64,000 nt of DNA from Bacillus sp. E(2018) (GCF_005503015.1 NZ_SCOL01000003.1:200174-264173), one strand, 5' to 3'. Counted from the stretch's first letter, positions 31,298 through 40,603 are shown. A program made the numbers and translations. The notes: generated from the letters alone by a model not told the origin.

Positions 31298-32284
31298 ATG
31301 TTAGCTGAAATTTTACAAAGTCTGCCTCAAGTACTCGTAGATGGAATTGCTCTTGGTGCGATATACGCCGTTATTGCACTCGGTTATACGATGGTTTATG
31401 GAATATTAGAGCTCATTAATTTCGCCCACGGTGAAATTTTTATGACTGGAGCTTTTATCGGAGTTGCGATGCTGATTCTCATGACAGGAATGGGCTGGTT
31501 GGCGGCAATGCCTGCTATTCTTGCTCTGATCCTTGTTTTAGTGGTTACGTCGATTCTAACCGGTTTCATGGGTGTTGGAATAGAGCGTATGGCATACAGA
31601 CCGCTCCGAAATTCACCTAAACTAATCACGCTGATCTCGGCGATCGGTGTATCGTTCTTGCTGCAGGATCTCGTTCGTTTTATTACAGAATACAAAAGAG
31701 GAAATTATATCTTAACAGGTCCATCCATGTTTAATGAGCAATTTTCCATTAAATTTTCTAGCATCTCCTCTTCGTTCAGTGATGCTTTCTTTAAAACTTC
31801 TACATTGATTTTGATCATTGCAGTAGTGATCATGATGATCGGACTGGATTTCTTCGTTAATAAGACGAAGTGGGGCATGGCGATGAGAGCAGTAGCTCAA
31901 GATCGTGAAACAGCTTCACTTATGTCGATCAATGTAAACAGAGTGATCTCGTTGACCTTTTTCATCGGATCAGCTCTAGGTGGAGCAACGGGTGTACTGT
32001 TTGCTGTGCAATACGGAACAATCGATCCGTATATCGGATTTATCCTAGGTTTAAAAGCATTTACAGCTGCTGTTCTTGGAGGTATCGGGAATATCCGTGG
32101 TGCTATGGCAGGTGGACTCATGTTAGGGATTCTAGAGATGTTTGCAGCTGCCAATCTCCAGCTGTTAACGGGTGGGATCTTCGGCGCAGAGTATAAAGAC
32201 GTATTTGCGTTCGCCATTCTAATTGTCGTATTAATTTTCAAACCAGAAGGACTGTTTGGCAAAGCAGTTACTGAGAAAGTGTAG
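31298..32284 (+). CDS. livH: Branched-chain amino acid ABC permease LivH
   Basis: Membrane permease of 328 residues with about eight segments. Family motifs: GAIYAVIALGYTMVYGILELINFAHGEIFM near residue 18 and the coupling-helix region ERMAYRPLRNSPKLITLISAIG near 95; ALGGATGVLFAVQYGTIDPYIGF and FTAAVLGGIGNIRGAMAGG near 220-265. Pairs with LivM to form the channel. GAGAGGAA precedes ATG. Confidence 0.93.
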   Translation: MLAEILQSLPQVLVDGIALGAIYAVIALGYTMVYGILELINFAHGEIFMTGAFIGVAMLILMTGMGWLAAMPAILALILVLVVTSILTGFMGVGIERMAYRPLRNSPKLITLISAIGVSFLLQDLVRFITEYKRGNYILTGPSMFNEQFSIKFSSISSSFSDAFFKTSTLILIIAVVIMMIGLDFFVNKTKWGMAMRAVAQDRETASLMSINVNRVISLTFFIGSALGGATGVLFAVQYGTIDPYIGFILGLKAFTAAVLGGIGNIRGAMAGGLMLGILEMFAAANLQLLTGGIFGAEYKDVFAFAILIVVLIFKPEGLFGKAVTEKV

Positions 32285-32294
32285 GTGAAGAGCG

Positions 32295-33584
32295 ATGAAT
32301 AAGCTGACAAGTAAACTAAAAGGCAACAAGCTGGCCCAAATTATTCTGCTCGTCCTTTATGTACTGATTACCTCGTTGAGCCTATATCTTGCTCAGGCAT
32401 CTGTAACCGCTTTTCTGTTGCTGTTGTTCTCATTATTGCTTCTGTACTATACAGAGTTGCCAGACCGGCTAAAATGGTTGATCGCAGGGGTCGTCCTTAT
32501 CGGCGTAATCCCTTTTGTATCAAGCACCGGACCAGGTTATCAATCTTACATGGAAGTCGCTACAGTTGTTGGTATCTATGTAGCGATGGCATTGGGGTTA
32601 AATATTGTTGTTGGTTTAGCAGGTTTACTAGACCTCGGGTTCGTAGCTTTCTTTGCAATTGGGGCATATACGTATGGAATCTTTGCAACAGGACAAGCTG
32701 CTAACTTTATGCCATTCGGAACGTTCCCTTTATCGGGTGAGAGCTTTTGGATCTTTATTTTAATCGGATGCTTTGTAGCTGCACTTTTTGGTGTTTTATT
32801 AGGTATTCCTGTACTTCGTGTAAAAGGAGACTACTTAGCGATCGTTACGCTTGGTTTCGGTGAGATCATTAGAATTGTATTTAATAACCTTGATAAGCCG
32901 GTGAACATTACGAATGGAGCAATGGGACTAGCTTCTGTTAAACCTCCAGAGATCTTCGGTTATCAGTTTGTTTATCCGAATCAATTCTATTTTATTGTTC
33001 TTGCTATCTTGTTTCTTGTCATTCTGGCCGTTAGAAGATTTGAGTTCTCAAAAATCGGCCGATCTTGGAAAGCCGTTAGAGAAAACGAGATTGCAGCACA
33101 ATCGATGGGTATCCACCTTGTGCGTACGAAGCTTTTAGCATTTGCCATCGGAGCTTCTTTTTCAGGAATGATGGGAGTTGTCTTTGCAGCGAAACAAACA
33201 TTCGTTGATCCGACGAGTTTTACGTTACTAGAGTCTATCACCATCCTTGTAATGGTTATCTTAGGAGGGATGGGTAGTGTGCCAGGTGTAATCCTTGGTG
33301 CAGCAGTGATTACCATTCTAAATCTACAAGTACTTACAGAGGTTACAAATTACTTAAATCAATTGAGTCTTGATGGTGTGATTAGCTTTCCAGAAGCACT
33401 TGCTCCAGCAAAAATGCAACGATTTATCTTTGGAGCAATTTTAATCATCTTTGCCATCTATCGCCCTCAAGGGTTGATACCATCTAAAAATCCTGTGTTT
33501 GATGAAGAGTCTCTTAAAGAGGGATCTAAGAAACACAGAAAAGAACAGATTACGGTTGAACCTGACAAAGGATTTCAGGCATAG
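32295..33584 (+). CDS. livM: Branched-chain amino acid ABC permease LivM
   Basis: Second permease subunit, 429 residues, about ten hydrophobic segments. Motifs: ALGLNIVVGLAGLLDLGFVAFFAIGAY, VLRVKGDYLAIVTLGFGEIIRI and ILGGMGSVPGVILGA. N-terminal extension of about 75 residues with two extra membrane segments and a charged C-terminal tail. AGGTGAAG precedes ATG 32295, 10 bp after livH. Confidence 0.93.
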   Translation: MNKLTSKLKGNKLAQIILLVLYVLITSLSLYLAQASVTAFLLLLFSLLLLYYTELPDRLKWLIAGVVLIGVIPFVSSTGPGYQSYMEVATVVGIYVAMALGLNIVVGLAGLLDLGFVAFFAIGAYTYGIFATGQAANFMPFGTFPLSGESFWIFILIGCFVAALFGVLLGIPVLRVKGDYLAIVTLGFGEIIRIVFNNLDKPVNITNGAMGLASVKPPEIFGYQFVYPNQFYFIVLAILFLVILAVRRFEFSKIGRSWKAVRENEIAAQSMGIHLVRTKLLAFAIGASFSGMMGVVFAAKQTFVDPTSFTLLESITILVMVILGGMGSVPGVILGAAVITILNLQVLTEVTNYLNQLSLDGVISFPEALAPAKMQRFIFGAILIIFAIYRPQGLIPSKNPVFDEESLKEGSKKHRKEQITVEPDKGFQA

Positions 33585-33598
33585 GAGGCGGTATAAAG

Positions 33599-34375
33599 AT
33601 GTCGATTTTAACAGTTAGTAATCTTACGAAACAGTTTGGCGGACTTGTTGCCGTAAATTCAGTTGATATGACAGTGGAAAAAGGTTCAATAACAGCTGTA
33701 ATCGGACCGAACGGAGCAGGTAAGACTACCTTTTTTAACTTAATCACAGGGGTATACCAGCCGGACAATGGAAATGTGCAACTCGGATCAACTTCTTTAG
33801 TTGGGCTGAAGCCACACGAGATTTCCCGGCACGGAATTGCTCGTACGTTCCAGAACATCCGTCTTTTTTCAAATATTACCGTTCTAGAAAATGTAATGGT
33901 AGGTTTGCATAAACAGTTGAAAGCGGGAATCGTTGGTACTTTGTTTCAAACAAAAAAGGTAAGAGAAGAAGAACAGCTAGCAAAAGAAGAAGCTTACCAC
34001 TGGCTTGAATACGTTGGTCTTGCTAAGCATCTGAACGAAGATGCTCAGAACCTATCTTATGGAGCTCAGCGCAGGCTTGAGATCGCGCGTGCACTGGCTA
34101 CGAAACCTAAACTCTTGCTGTTAGATGAACCAGCAGCAGGGATGAATCCGAGAGAAACGCGTGAGTTAACGGAGTTTATCCATCGAATGAGAGAGGACTT
34201 GGATGTAACGATCGTATTAATCGAACATGATATGAAGCTAGTCATGGAGATATCTGAACAGATCTTTGTATTGGATCATGGCGAAAAGATCGCTGAAGGA
34301 AAGCCTGCTGAAATCCGTAATGATGTAAAAGTGATTGAAGCTTATCTTGGAAAAAGTGCCGTAACACCAGCGTAA
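33599..34375 (+). CDS. livG: Branched-chain amino acid ABC ATPase LivG
   Basis: Cytoplasmic ATPase, 258 residues. Walker A GPNGAGKTT (about 39-47), signature LSYGAQRRLEIARAL (about 150), Walker B LLLLDEPAAGMNP, H-loop LIEHDMKLVM. The LSYGAQ signature and the AAGMNP motif are characteristic of LivG. Strong GGAGGCGG site, 14 bp after livM. Confidence 0.95.
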   Translation: MSILTVSNLTKQFGGLVAVNSVDMTVEKGSITAVIGPNGAGKTTFFNLITGVYQPDNGNVQLGSTSLVGLKPHEISRHGIARTFQNIRLFSNITVLENVMVGLHKQLKAGIVGTLFQTKKVREEEQLAKEEAYHWLEYVGLAKHLNEDAQNLSYGAQRRLEIARALATKPKLLLLDEPAAGMNPRETRELTEFIHRMREDLDVTIVLIEHDMKLVMEISEQIFVLDHGEKIAEGKPAEIRNDVKVIEAYLGKSAVTPA

Positions 34376-34386
34376 GGAGGAGAACG

Positions 34387-35094
34387 ATGAGTATTCTGCA
34401 ATTAAATGATATTAACACATATTACGGTGGTATCCATGCGCTAAAAGGTATTAGTATTTCTGTAGAAAAAGGGGAAATCGTTACATTAATCGGATCGAAC
34501 GGTGCAGGGAAATCTACGACTTTAAAAACGATCAGTGGACAGGTTCTGCCGAAAACAGGTTCTGTTATCTACGAAGGAAAAGATATTTCAAAACAACCTG
34601 CTCATATTACTGCTCAAACGGGTATTGCACACGTTCCTGAAGGAAGAAGAATTTTTCCTAGACTAACGGTAAAAGAAAACTTAGAGATGGGTGCTTTTAT
34701 CGTGAAGGATAAAAAGGTTATCAAGGAACGTATGGAACAGGTCTTCGACTATTTTCCAAGGTTAAGAGAACGCTTAACCCAAAAAGGGGGGACAATGAGT
34801 GGCGGTGAGCAGCAGATGCTCGCCATGGGTCGGGCACTGATGTCAATGCCACGTCTCTTGTTGCTTGATGAACCTTCAATGGGATTAGCCCCTGTAATCG
34901 TAGAACAGATTTTCGATATTATTAGTGATCTCAATAAAGAAGGAATGACGATCCTTCTAGTTGAACAAAACGCGTTTCAGGCTCTTCAGATCGCAAATCG
35001 AGGGTATGTGCTTCAGACTGGAGAGATCGTGATGGCTGGTCAAGGGAATGAGCTCATTACAAATGAGTCCGTTCGAGAAGCTTATCTGGCTTAA
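34387..35094 (+). CDS. livF: Branched-chain amino acid ABC ATPase LivF
   Basis: Second ATPase subunit, 235 residues. Walker A GSNGAGKST, PEGRRIFPRLTVKENLEMGAF, signature MSGGEQQMLAMGRALMS, Walker B LLLLDEPSMGLAP, H-loop LVEQNAFQALQIA. Last gene of livJHMGF, AAGGAGGAG site, 11 bp after livG. No clear terminator directly after it; repeat R4 follows. Confidence 0.95.
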   Translation: MSILQLNDINTYYGGIHALKGISISVEKGEIVTLIGSNGAGKSTTLKTISGQVLPKTGSVIYEGKDISKQPAHITAQTGIAHVPEGRRIFPRLTVKENLEMGAFIVKDKKVIKERMEQVFDYFPRLRERLTQKGGTMSGGEQQMLAMGRALMSMPRLLLLDEPSMGLAPVIVEQIFDIISDLNKEGMTILLVEQNAFQALQIANRGYVLQTGEIVMAGQGNELITNESVREAYLA

Positions 35095-35123
35095 CGTTGT
35101 ATTCTTTGTTGCTTAAGTAAGTA

Positions 35124-35251
35124 GTTGATTTCCGTTCCAGGTGCTCGCTTTCCGCGGGGCAGGCGGTGAGCCACATTTGTACGTTTCACTCTTAAGTGTC
35201 TCACCTGCCCACCTGTCCCGCAGGAGTCTCACACCTTCTACTCCAATCAAC
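35124..35251 (-). repeat. Dispersed repeat copy R4 (basic 128-bp form)
   Basis: A 128-bp copy, GTTGAT to ATCAAC, in the opposite orientation to R3 and without inner module. It stands directly after livF and might act as the transcript end there. Frames across it are not genes. Confidence 0.85.
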
Positions 35252-35450
35252 TTGTCAGGGAAGAGAATCAAGATACCGAAAAGCATCAAACTTTGTTTGT
35301 AAGGATTCTGAAGAATATCGTTTATGATGCATGCATTCCGCGGGGCGTTCAGCTTATTAAACACTGCATGCTAAAAGTCGTTTCTGACATTAAACAGCAT
35401 AGTTTACAGAACCAATGAAACCGGGTTTGGTAAAAGCTCGGTTTTCTTTT
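35252..35450. other. Gap between R4 and the LMW phosphatase gene
   Basis: No gene seen. It holds a fragment TTCCGCGGGGCGTTCAGC (35337-35354) that resembles part of the dispersed repeat, between GATGCATGC and CTGCATGC arms, and a terminator-like hairpin AAACCG/CGGTTT (35418-35444) followed by TCTTTTT. Confidence 0.45.
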
Positions 35451-35522
35451 TGTGTATATTTACTCTTTATTATTGGGTGAAATTGTTATACCTTTAAAAG
35501 GAAGACGAAAGGGGTATGATTC

Positions 35523-35993
35523 ATGATTAAAGTACTCTTTGTATGCTTAGGAAACATATGTCGATCTCCTATGGCGGAGGCGATTTTTCGAGATCTTGTA
35601 AAACGAGAAGGATTATCGGAGATCATATCCATTGATTCTGCTGGAACAGGAAACTGGCATGCAGGAGAACCGCCTCATGAGGGAACTAGAAATATTTTGA
35701 AAGAAAACCGAATTTCTTATGAAGGTCAGAAAGCGCGTCAGGTTAAGACAAAAGATTTAACAGATTACGATTACATTATCGGAATGGACGCTGAGAATAT
35801 TGGCAACATGCATAGGATGGCAGGACAAACCAGAACAGGTATGATTGCAAGACTAATGGACTTTGTACCTGATGTTGAAAAAGAGGATGTTCCTGATCCG
35901 TACTTTACTGGTAATTTTCAAGAAGTATATGAGCTTGTAACAATCGGCTGTGAGAGACTCTTAATAGAAATAAAAAATAGAGAATCGTTATAA
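35523..35993 (+). CDS. yfkJ: Low-molecular-weight protein-tyrosine phosphatase (YfkJ-like)
   Basis: Dephosphorylates phosphotyrosine (or phosphoarginine, in the YwlE branch). The 156-residue protein has the P-loop C-x5-R as CLGNICRS at residues 8-15 and the general acid in VPDPYFTG near 120. The location in the yfk block supports YfkJ, a phosphotyrosine phosphatase linked to stress resistance in B. subtilis. The GNAT gene follows 15 bp later, likely co-transcribed. Confidence 0.88.
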   Translation: MIKVLFVCLGNICRSPMAEAIFRDLVKREGLSEIISIDSAGTGNWHAGEPPHEGTRNILKENRISYEGQKARQVKTKDLTDYDYIIGMDAENIGNMHRMAGQTRTGMIARLMDFVPDVEKEDVPDPYFTGNFQEVYELVTIGCERLLIEIKNRESL

Positions 35994-36008
35994 TCAGGAG
36001 GATATCGG

Positions 36009-36434
36009 ATGGGTGAAATTCGTCAATTATCATCAGAACAAGAAGTGCGTGATGCTTTTCCGGTTATGAATCAGCTTCGCACACATCTTTCAGAAGACCT
36101 TTTCTATGAATTATTTTTACAGATGGAGAAAGAAGGCTACACGCTGTTTGCCAATATTCATGAAGGGAAAATCGTGGCTTTGGCAGGTTTCGCTATGCTG
36201 ACCAATCTTTATGACGGCAAGCATATTTATCTGTACGATCTGATCACTGATTCCAACGAACGATCAAAAGGATATGGTGAGGAACTTTTAGCATTTTTGG
36301 AATCTTTTGCTCTTCAAAATAACTGTAACTGTGTTGTGTTAAGTTCGAATGTGAACCGTTTAGACGCTCATCGTTTTTATACAGATAAGATGAATTATGA
36401 GATGCCGAGCTATGTGTTTAAAAAGAGATTTTAA
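36009..36434 (+). CDS. GNAT family N-acetyltransferase
   Basis: Acetyl-CoA-dependent acetyltransferase of 141 residues. The acetyl-CoA site is seen as SKGYGEELLAFLESFA (about 87-102), preceded by the beta-strand HIYLYDLITDSNER and followed by NRLDAHRFYTDKMNYE. Substrate unknown. AGGAGGATATCGG precedes ATG; 15 bp after yfkJ. Confidence 0.82.
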   Translation: MGEIRQLSSEQEVRDAFPVMNQLRTHLSEDLFYELFLQMEKEGYTLFANIHEGKIVALAGFAMLTNLYDGKHIYLYDLITDSNERSKGYGEELLAFLESFALQNNCNCVVLSSNVNRLDAHRFYTDKMNYEMPSYVFKKRF

Positions 36435-36564
36435 GTTAATGGTCGTTAATCGTGACTGAGCATAAATTCTGTAGAACGAGCATTAATCAACACCATCATC
36501 TCGACTAAATAAACAAGAAACTTTATGCAATCAAAATGAATTGCTTAATTATTGTAACAAAGTA

Positions 36565-36618
36565 AAAAGCTGGCCAAGGAAGATCATATAAATGATCGAC
36601 CTTAGCCAGCTTTTCTTC
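36565..36618. terminator. Bidirectional terminator
   Basis: AAAAGCTGGC (36565-36574) pairs with GCCAGCTTTT (36605-36614); inner AAGG/CCTT and GATCA/TGATC helices extend it. Serves the GNAT gene and the convergent GlsB-family gene. Confidence 0.85.
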
Positions 36619-36648
36619 TTGAAAAAGATTATGTTTTAGTAAATCTTA

Positions 36649-36903
36649 TTAAGCACGGCTACGCATACTGCGCATGATAAAGCTTACGATAAGTACTACT
36701 ACAACTGCACCGATAATAGCTGGAACGATTGCAAATCCTGCTACCATTGGTCCCCAATCACCTAATAATAATCCACCTAACCATGCACCAACAAAACCTG
36801 CGATGATGTTACCGATGATTCCGCCTGGTACGTCACGCCCTGTTAAAAGACCTGCTAACCAACCGATGATTCCTCCAATTATAAGTGCCCATAATAAACT
36901 CAT
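36649..36903 (-). CDS. GlsB/YeaQ/YmgE family stress membrane protein
   Basis: An 84-residue, very hydrophobic protein of the transglycosylase-associated (YeaQ/YmgE) family with three membrane segments: LLWALIIGGIIGWLAGLLTG, GGIIGNIIAGFVGAWLGGLLLG and AIVPAIIGAVVVVLIVSFIM, and a basic C terminus. Typically a general-stress protein; the predicted sigma-B promoter upstream agrees. AGGAGG precedes ATG. Confidence 0.88.
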   Translation of the reverse strand: MSLLWALIIGGIIGWLAGLLTGRDVPGGIIGNIIAGFVGAWLGGLLLGDWGPMVAGFAIVPAIIGAVVVVLIVSFIMRSMRSRA

Positions 36904-36955
36904 GTAAAATTCCTCCTTTTATTTTTGTGTGTTGTAATATGGAATTATTCTTAAG

Positions 36956-36980
36956 TTACCCATTATAAAAAATTATAAAC
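36956..36980 (-). promoter_or_regulatory. Predicted sigma-B promoter of the GlsB-family gene
   Basis: On the minus strand GTTTAT (36980-36975), 13 bp, GGGTAA (36961-36956); consensus is GTTTAA-N12-14-GGGTAT. One mismatch in each element. It fits the stress role of the family. Confidence 0.6.
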
Positions 36981-37065
36981 TTATCCTGAAAAAAGTTTTT
37001 ATCACCCTAAGGAAGGGGAAAGATAAAGGGAAATGTATAAAAATAAGTAAGGGGTGAGAGGAACT

Positions 37066-37941
37066 TTGACGTTATGGCATATACTCAAACATATGAAAGC
37101 CAAAGCATTTGGTATTGAATTCATGCATGGTTTTCAAAGAGGAGATGTAACAGGACTTGCAGCACAGCTTGCTTATTATTTTCTGCTTTCGCTGTTCCCT
37201 TTTCTTATCTTCTTATTAACGCTTGGCGCCTTTTTTATAGAACCAAAAGAAGCGCTCGACCTGTTAGAGCACTTCGTTCCATCAGAGGCGATGGATTCTG
37301 TTAGAGAAAATTTACTTGCTGTATTAGAAGGAAGAAGTGGCGGCCTTTTATCAATCGGTATTCTAGCTACGATTTGGTCAGCTTCTAATGCGATCAATGC
37401 TGTTATCAAGACTTTAAATGAAGCATATGGCGTTGAAGAATGCCGAAGCTTCATAAAAACAAGGTTATTGGCTATATTCTTAACGTTTGGCGTTATTTTC
37501 GCTTTTGTTGTAGCACTCGTTTTCCCAGTATTCGGAAAGATGCTTGGGAATGCAGCCTTTTCCTATTTAGGATTGAGTGATGAGTTCTTGCAGATCTGGG
37601 GAGTGTTGCGGTGGTTGATTAGTTTCCTCATTATCTCGACTGTTGTATCTGTACTCTATTATTTAGCTCCATGTAAAAAGCTCAAATATAGTGAGATCTG
37701 GTACGGTTCACTAGTTGCTACATTCTTCTGGCAGATTGTATCGTTTGGTTTCGCCTTTTATGTTGACCATTTTGGTAATTATTCCGCTACTTACGGAAGC
37801 ATTGGAGCGATTATTGTTCTCATGCTTTGGTTTTACCTCACGGGTATCGTCTTATTATCTGGTGGCGTCCTAAATGCAACATTTCATAAGTTTAAGATTG
37901 ATTTTGCCAAGAAAAGGGGCTTGTTAAAGGCTGAATCCTAG
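37066..37941 (+). CDS. yfkH: YihY/BrkB-family membrane protein (YfkH)
   Basis: A 291-residue protein of the YihY (formerly called ribonuclease BN) family with six membrane segments. Conserved motifs: DVTGLAAQLAYYFLLSLFPFLIFLLTLG, WSASNAINAVIKTLNEAYG, and YGSIGAIIVLMLWFYLTGIVLLSGG. Transport or envelope role not established. TTG 37066 is preferred because AAGGGGTGAGAGG precedes it; GTG 37054 lies inside that site. Gene order matches B. subtilis yfkJ-yfkI-yfkH. Confidence 0.8.
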   Translation: MTLWHILKHMKAKAFGIEFMHGFQRGDVTGLAAQLAYYFLLSLFPFLIFLLTLGAFFIEPKEALDLLEHFVPSEAMDSVRENLLAVLEGRSGGLLSIGILATIWSASNAINAVIKTLNEAYGVEECRSFIKTRLLAIFLTFGVIFAFVVALVFPVFGKMLGNAAFSYLGLSDEFLQIWGVLRWLISFLIISTVVSVLYYLAPCKKLKYSEIWYGSLVATFFWQIVSFGFAFYVDHFGNYSATYGSIGAIIVLMLWFYLTGIVLLSGGVLNATFHKFKIDFAKKRGLLKAES

Positions 37942-37983
37942 GAAAAACTATACATACCTTGTCGTTAAGGAGGTATTATTGAT

Positions 37984-38085
37984 ATGGGAAAAAGCAACAA
38001 ACAGACCCACAGCAATAAGAACAATAAAAATGATAGTCAGCACAAAACAAGTAAATCTTCGAACAAAAAGAATGACTTTCATTAA
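37984..38085 (+). CDS. Small N/K/S/H-rich peptide, unknown
   Basis: A 33-residue, entirely hydrophilic and basic peptide starting MGKSNKQTHSNKNNKNDS. AAGGAGGT at ideal spacing and a strong terminator directly after make it a likely real gene. The composition resembles minor small acid-soluble spore proteins of Bacillus, but no family is recognised. Confidence 0.55.
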   Translation: MGKSNKQTHSNKNNKNDSQHKTSKSSNKKNDFH

Positions 38086-38105
38086 TCTAAACACGAACAA
38101 GTATG

Positions 38106-38137
38106 AAGCTGTCCTCTTAGCAGGGCGGCTTTTTTTG
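38106..38137 (+). terminator. Terminator of the small N/K-rich gene
   Basis: AAGCTGTCCT (38106-38115) pairs fully, with G-U pairs, to AGGGCGGCTT (38122-38131), followed by T6. Confidence 0.85.
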
Positions 38138-38318
38138 TTAAAAAACAACAGTGAAAAAAGTACAGAAGAAGTACAGGTATTGAAAGAATTCTGCGAAGTG
38201 TGTAGAGGTAATGGAGAAAAGTTTGTGTCTTTTACCTGTATCTCCTTAAGAGCTTTGCATGTTACACTAAAAAGGCACTTATGGGAATTTCTTTAAAAAA
38301 GGCAGGAGAAAAGGCAGT

Positions 38319-38765
38319 ATGAAAAAAGTTAGATTCATCTTTAGCATTTTAGGTACACTTGTTTTTATCGTATATATGGCAGTCTTGATTAAAGCCACTC
38401 TTTTTTCATTTAATGAGTATGTATATGGTAGATCCGCTAATCTTGTTTTGTTTGACAGCATAAGACTGATGTGGAGAAGTGAGGATGATTGGCTCATCCT
38501 AAAGAATATCATCGGAAATGTGCTATTGTTCGTACCATTTGGTTTATTGCTGCCTTTAATTTACCGAGTGTTTAATTCTTGGCGTTTTATTTTTATTTTT
38601 GGTTTTGGTACAAGTTTTATTATAGAAGTTCTTCAATATGAGTATTTCAAGCGAATATTCGATATTGATGATATCTTTCTGAACGGTATGGGAGCAATGA
38701 TAGGACTGTTTTTATACAAGTTTTTAGCGATGCTCTTTCGATGGATCGAGCGATTATTAAAATAA
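38319..38765 (+). CDS. VanZ family protein
   Basis: A 148-residue membrane protein with four hydrophobic segments. VanZ motifs: SANLVLFDS, IIGNVLLFVPFGLLLPL, SFIIEVLQY and FDIDDIFLNGMGAMIG. VanZ itself gives low-level teicoplanin resistance in enterococci; Bacillus members have no clear role. GGCAGGAGAAAAGG precedes ATG. Terminator at 38768. Confidence 0.88.
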   Translation: MKKVRFIFSILGTLVFIVYMAVLIKATLFSFNEYVYGRSANLVLFDSIRLMWRSEDDWLILKNIIGNVLLFVPFGLLLPLIYRVFNSWRFIFIFGFGTSFIIEVLQYEYFKRIFDIDDIFLNGMGAMIGLFLYKFLAMLFRWIERLLK

Positions 38766-38767
38766 AT

Positions 38768-38801
38768 AAACCGGACAGCGATAAAAGCTGTCCGGTTTTT
38801 G
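38768..38801. terminator. Bidirectional terminator
   Basis: AAACCGGACAGC and GCTGTCCGGTTT form a perfect 12-bp stem with a 7-nt loop and T run, between VanZ and the convergent thioredoxin-like gene. Confidence 0.9.
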
Positions 38802-38806
38802 TATGC

Positions 38807-39259
38807 TTATTTTGTTTCTTTTCCTAGTACACGGTTTACACGTTTTGTCAGCATCTTCATACCATCCCCACCTGCTTGGTAGTGGCGAAGTTTACCTTCT
38901 GCATCAAAAACATAATAAGCAGGCACATACTCGTTTTCAAACGCATCAGTTAGCGCATGATCGTTGTCCACAAAGATTGGCTGTGTAATATCATGTTCTG
39001 CAGCTACTTCTTTAATTTGATCGATATCCAGATCTTTTTCTGAACGAGGCATATGAACAGCAATAACGTTCAATTCGTCTTTATAGTCATCGCGAAATTG
39101 ATTAATGTTAGGCATTGCATCTTTACATAATCCACAGCTTACAGACCAAAAGTGAATAAGCGTTGGCTTATTACCGATCAAATCGCTTTTAGAAACTTCT
39201 CCATTAATCCATTGTGTAGCCCCATTTAGTTCTGGCATATCTGAACGTAATCTCATCAT
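38807..39259 (-). CDS. Thioredoxin-like (TlpA/ResA-type) protein
   Basis: A 150-residue thioredoxin-fold protein with a C-x-x-C active site, SCGLCKDAMP (Cys42 and Cys45), preceded by PTLIHFWSV; the cis-Pro region is EYVPAYYVFDAEGK. Residue pattern fits TlpA/ResA-like or redoxin-type disulfide oxidoreductases. No signal peptide or membrane anchor, so it is probably cytoplasmic. AAGGAG lies 11 nt before ATG 39259. Confidence 0.82.
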   Translation of the reverse strand: MMRLRSDMPELNGATQWINGEVSKSDLIGNKPTLIHFWSVSCGLCKDAMPNINQFRDDYKDELNVIAVHMPRSEKDLDIDQIKEVAAEHDITQPIFVDNDHALTDAFENEYVPAYYVFDAEGKLRHYQAGGDGMKMLTKRVNRVLGKETK

Positions 39260-39381
39260 ACTAATATCTACTCCTTGTTTTGAAGATAGTTTTCATTTAT
39301 CTAATTCCTAGTTTAAAGGTTGAACAACTAAAGTCAAAAATCCTGCTTTACTAATATGGTGTAAAAAGAAAAATATTATTT

Positions 39382-40560
39382 CTAAGCTGTTTTAGAGTTT
39401 ATTGCGATTTTATTATTGTTTTTAATAAAAAGTATCGGTAAACAGAGCAAGAATAGCATGCCACAGATTGCGAATACAAAAGCACCGCCATCAAACCAGC
39501 TTATGAAGCTACCCCCGATCATAGGACCAGACATACTGCCTATGCTAAAGCTGATACCTGCTAAGATATTTCCTGCTGGAAGATGATATTTAGGAAGCAG
39601 GTCACTCATATATGCGATACCAAGGGAGAACATTGATCCAACAAACATTCCAGATAAAAAGAATAAACTGATTAGAAGCCAAAAGTTGTTCATGCTCCAA
39701 TATGTTGCTAGAAACGAGAAAAAACCCGAAACAAATGAAAAGATTAAGATGGGTTTTCTTCCCCATTTATCACTGAGAATGCCGAGTGGCAACTGAAAAA
39801 CTAGACTTCCTAAAACGAAAGCTGGCAGCAGAACGGCTACCCAATCTAAGCTGATTCCGTTACGAAGTGCAAAAACGGGAAAAGAGCCATGAAGAGTCGC
39901 TTCTAAAAAGCCATAACCAAAGGGTGGCAATAAAGATACCCATGCTAATTTCAACACATCTTTATAGCGGTCGATGGCTGTTATACCAGAATTGCGAGCA
40001 GATTCTGTTTCAGGTCTTTCGTTTCGTATCGTTGTCATTAGAAGAAAAGAAAGAAAACAAAGACCGGCAGCAAGCCAAAAAGGTAGGTTTTCGTTTACTT
40101 CTAGCATCTTAGTCATTAGAGGTCCGATTCCAAATCCTGCTCCAAACGCAATCCCATATATAGAGATATTTCTGCCTCTCTTTTTTTCCGGGCTACTTGT
40201 CGTAATCCAAGTTTGCGTAGAGAAATGCAGCATATGGTCTCCAATACCGATTAAGAGCCGTAATACAAACCAAAACCAAAATACTTTCCAAAGTGGAAAC
40301 ATTGCAAAACAGAGTACAACAGCTAAAAGACCTGCTAAAATGAGTGGTTTATAACCAAATTTTCTGAGAGGCTTCTCTATAAACGGAGAAGCGATCAAGA
40401 TACCTATATATAGAGCTGTTGCATGGAAACCGTTTAATGAAGCAGATGTACCGTTCTGTTCAAAGATGACTGCAATTAAAGGAAGTAGCATACCTTGAGC
40501 GAACCCTGAAATAAAAACAATACTGACTAAAACTGAGAATTTATACGTAGAAAGCTGCAT
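39382..40560 (-). CDS. yfkF: MFS transporter (YfkF-like)
   Basis: Major facilitator protein of 392 residues, 12 predicted membrane segments. The loop 2-3 region reads FIEKPLRKFGYKPLILAGL, and loop 8-9 ILSDKWGRKPILIFSFVSG has the classic GxLSDxxGRKP motif. Substrate unknown; YfkF is annotated as a putative efflux pump. ATG 40560 (MQLSTYKF) has AAAGGAGATGCTC; longer upstream frames run through the promoter region and are rejected. Divergent from the OsmC gene with a palindrome between. Confidence 0.82.
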   Translation of the reverse strand: MQLSTYKFSVLVSIVFISGFAQGMLLPLIAVIFEQNGTSASLNGFHATALYIGILIASPFIEKPLRKFGYKPLILAGLLAVVLCFAMFPLWKVFWFWFVLRLLIGIGDHMLHFSTQTWITTSSPEKKRGRNISIYGIAFGAGFGIGPLMTKMLEVNENLPFWLAAGLCFLSFLLMTTIRNERPETESARNSGITAIDRYKDVLKLAWVSLLPPFGYGFLEATLHGSFPVFALRNGISLDWVAVLLPAFVLGSLVFQLPLGILSDKWGRKPILIFSFVSGFFSFLATYWSMNNFWLLISLFFLSGMFVGSMFSLGIAYMSDLLPKYHLPAGNILAGISFSIGSMSGPMIGGSFISWFDGGAFVFAICGMLFLLCLPILFIKNNNKIAINSKTA

Positions 40561-40589
40561 GAGCATCTCCTTTTCAAAACAAACTAAAA

Positions 40590-40603
40590 CCATTGTACAA
40601 TGG
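40590..40603. promoter_or_regulatory. Perfect 14-bp palindrome between yfkF and the OsmC gene
   Basis: CCATTGTACAATGG, with TACAAT (a possible -10) readable on both strands. ATTGTACAAT cores are common in MarR-family operators. Probable shared operator of the two divergent genes; no MarR gene is in the window. Confidence 0.55.
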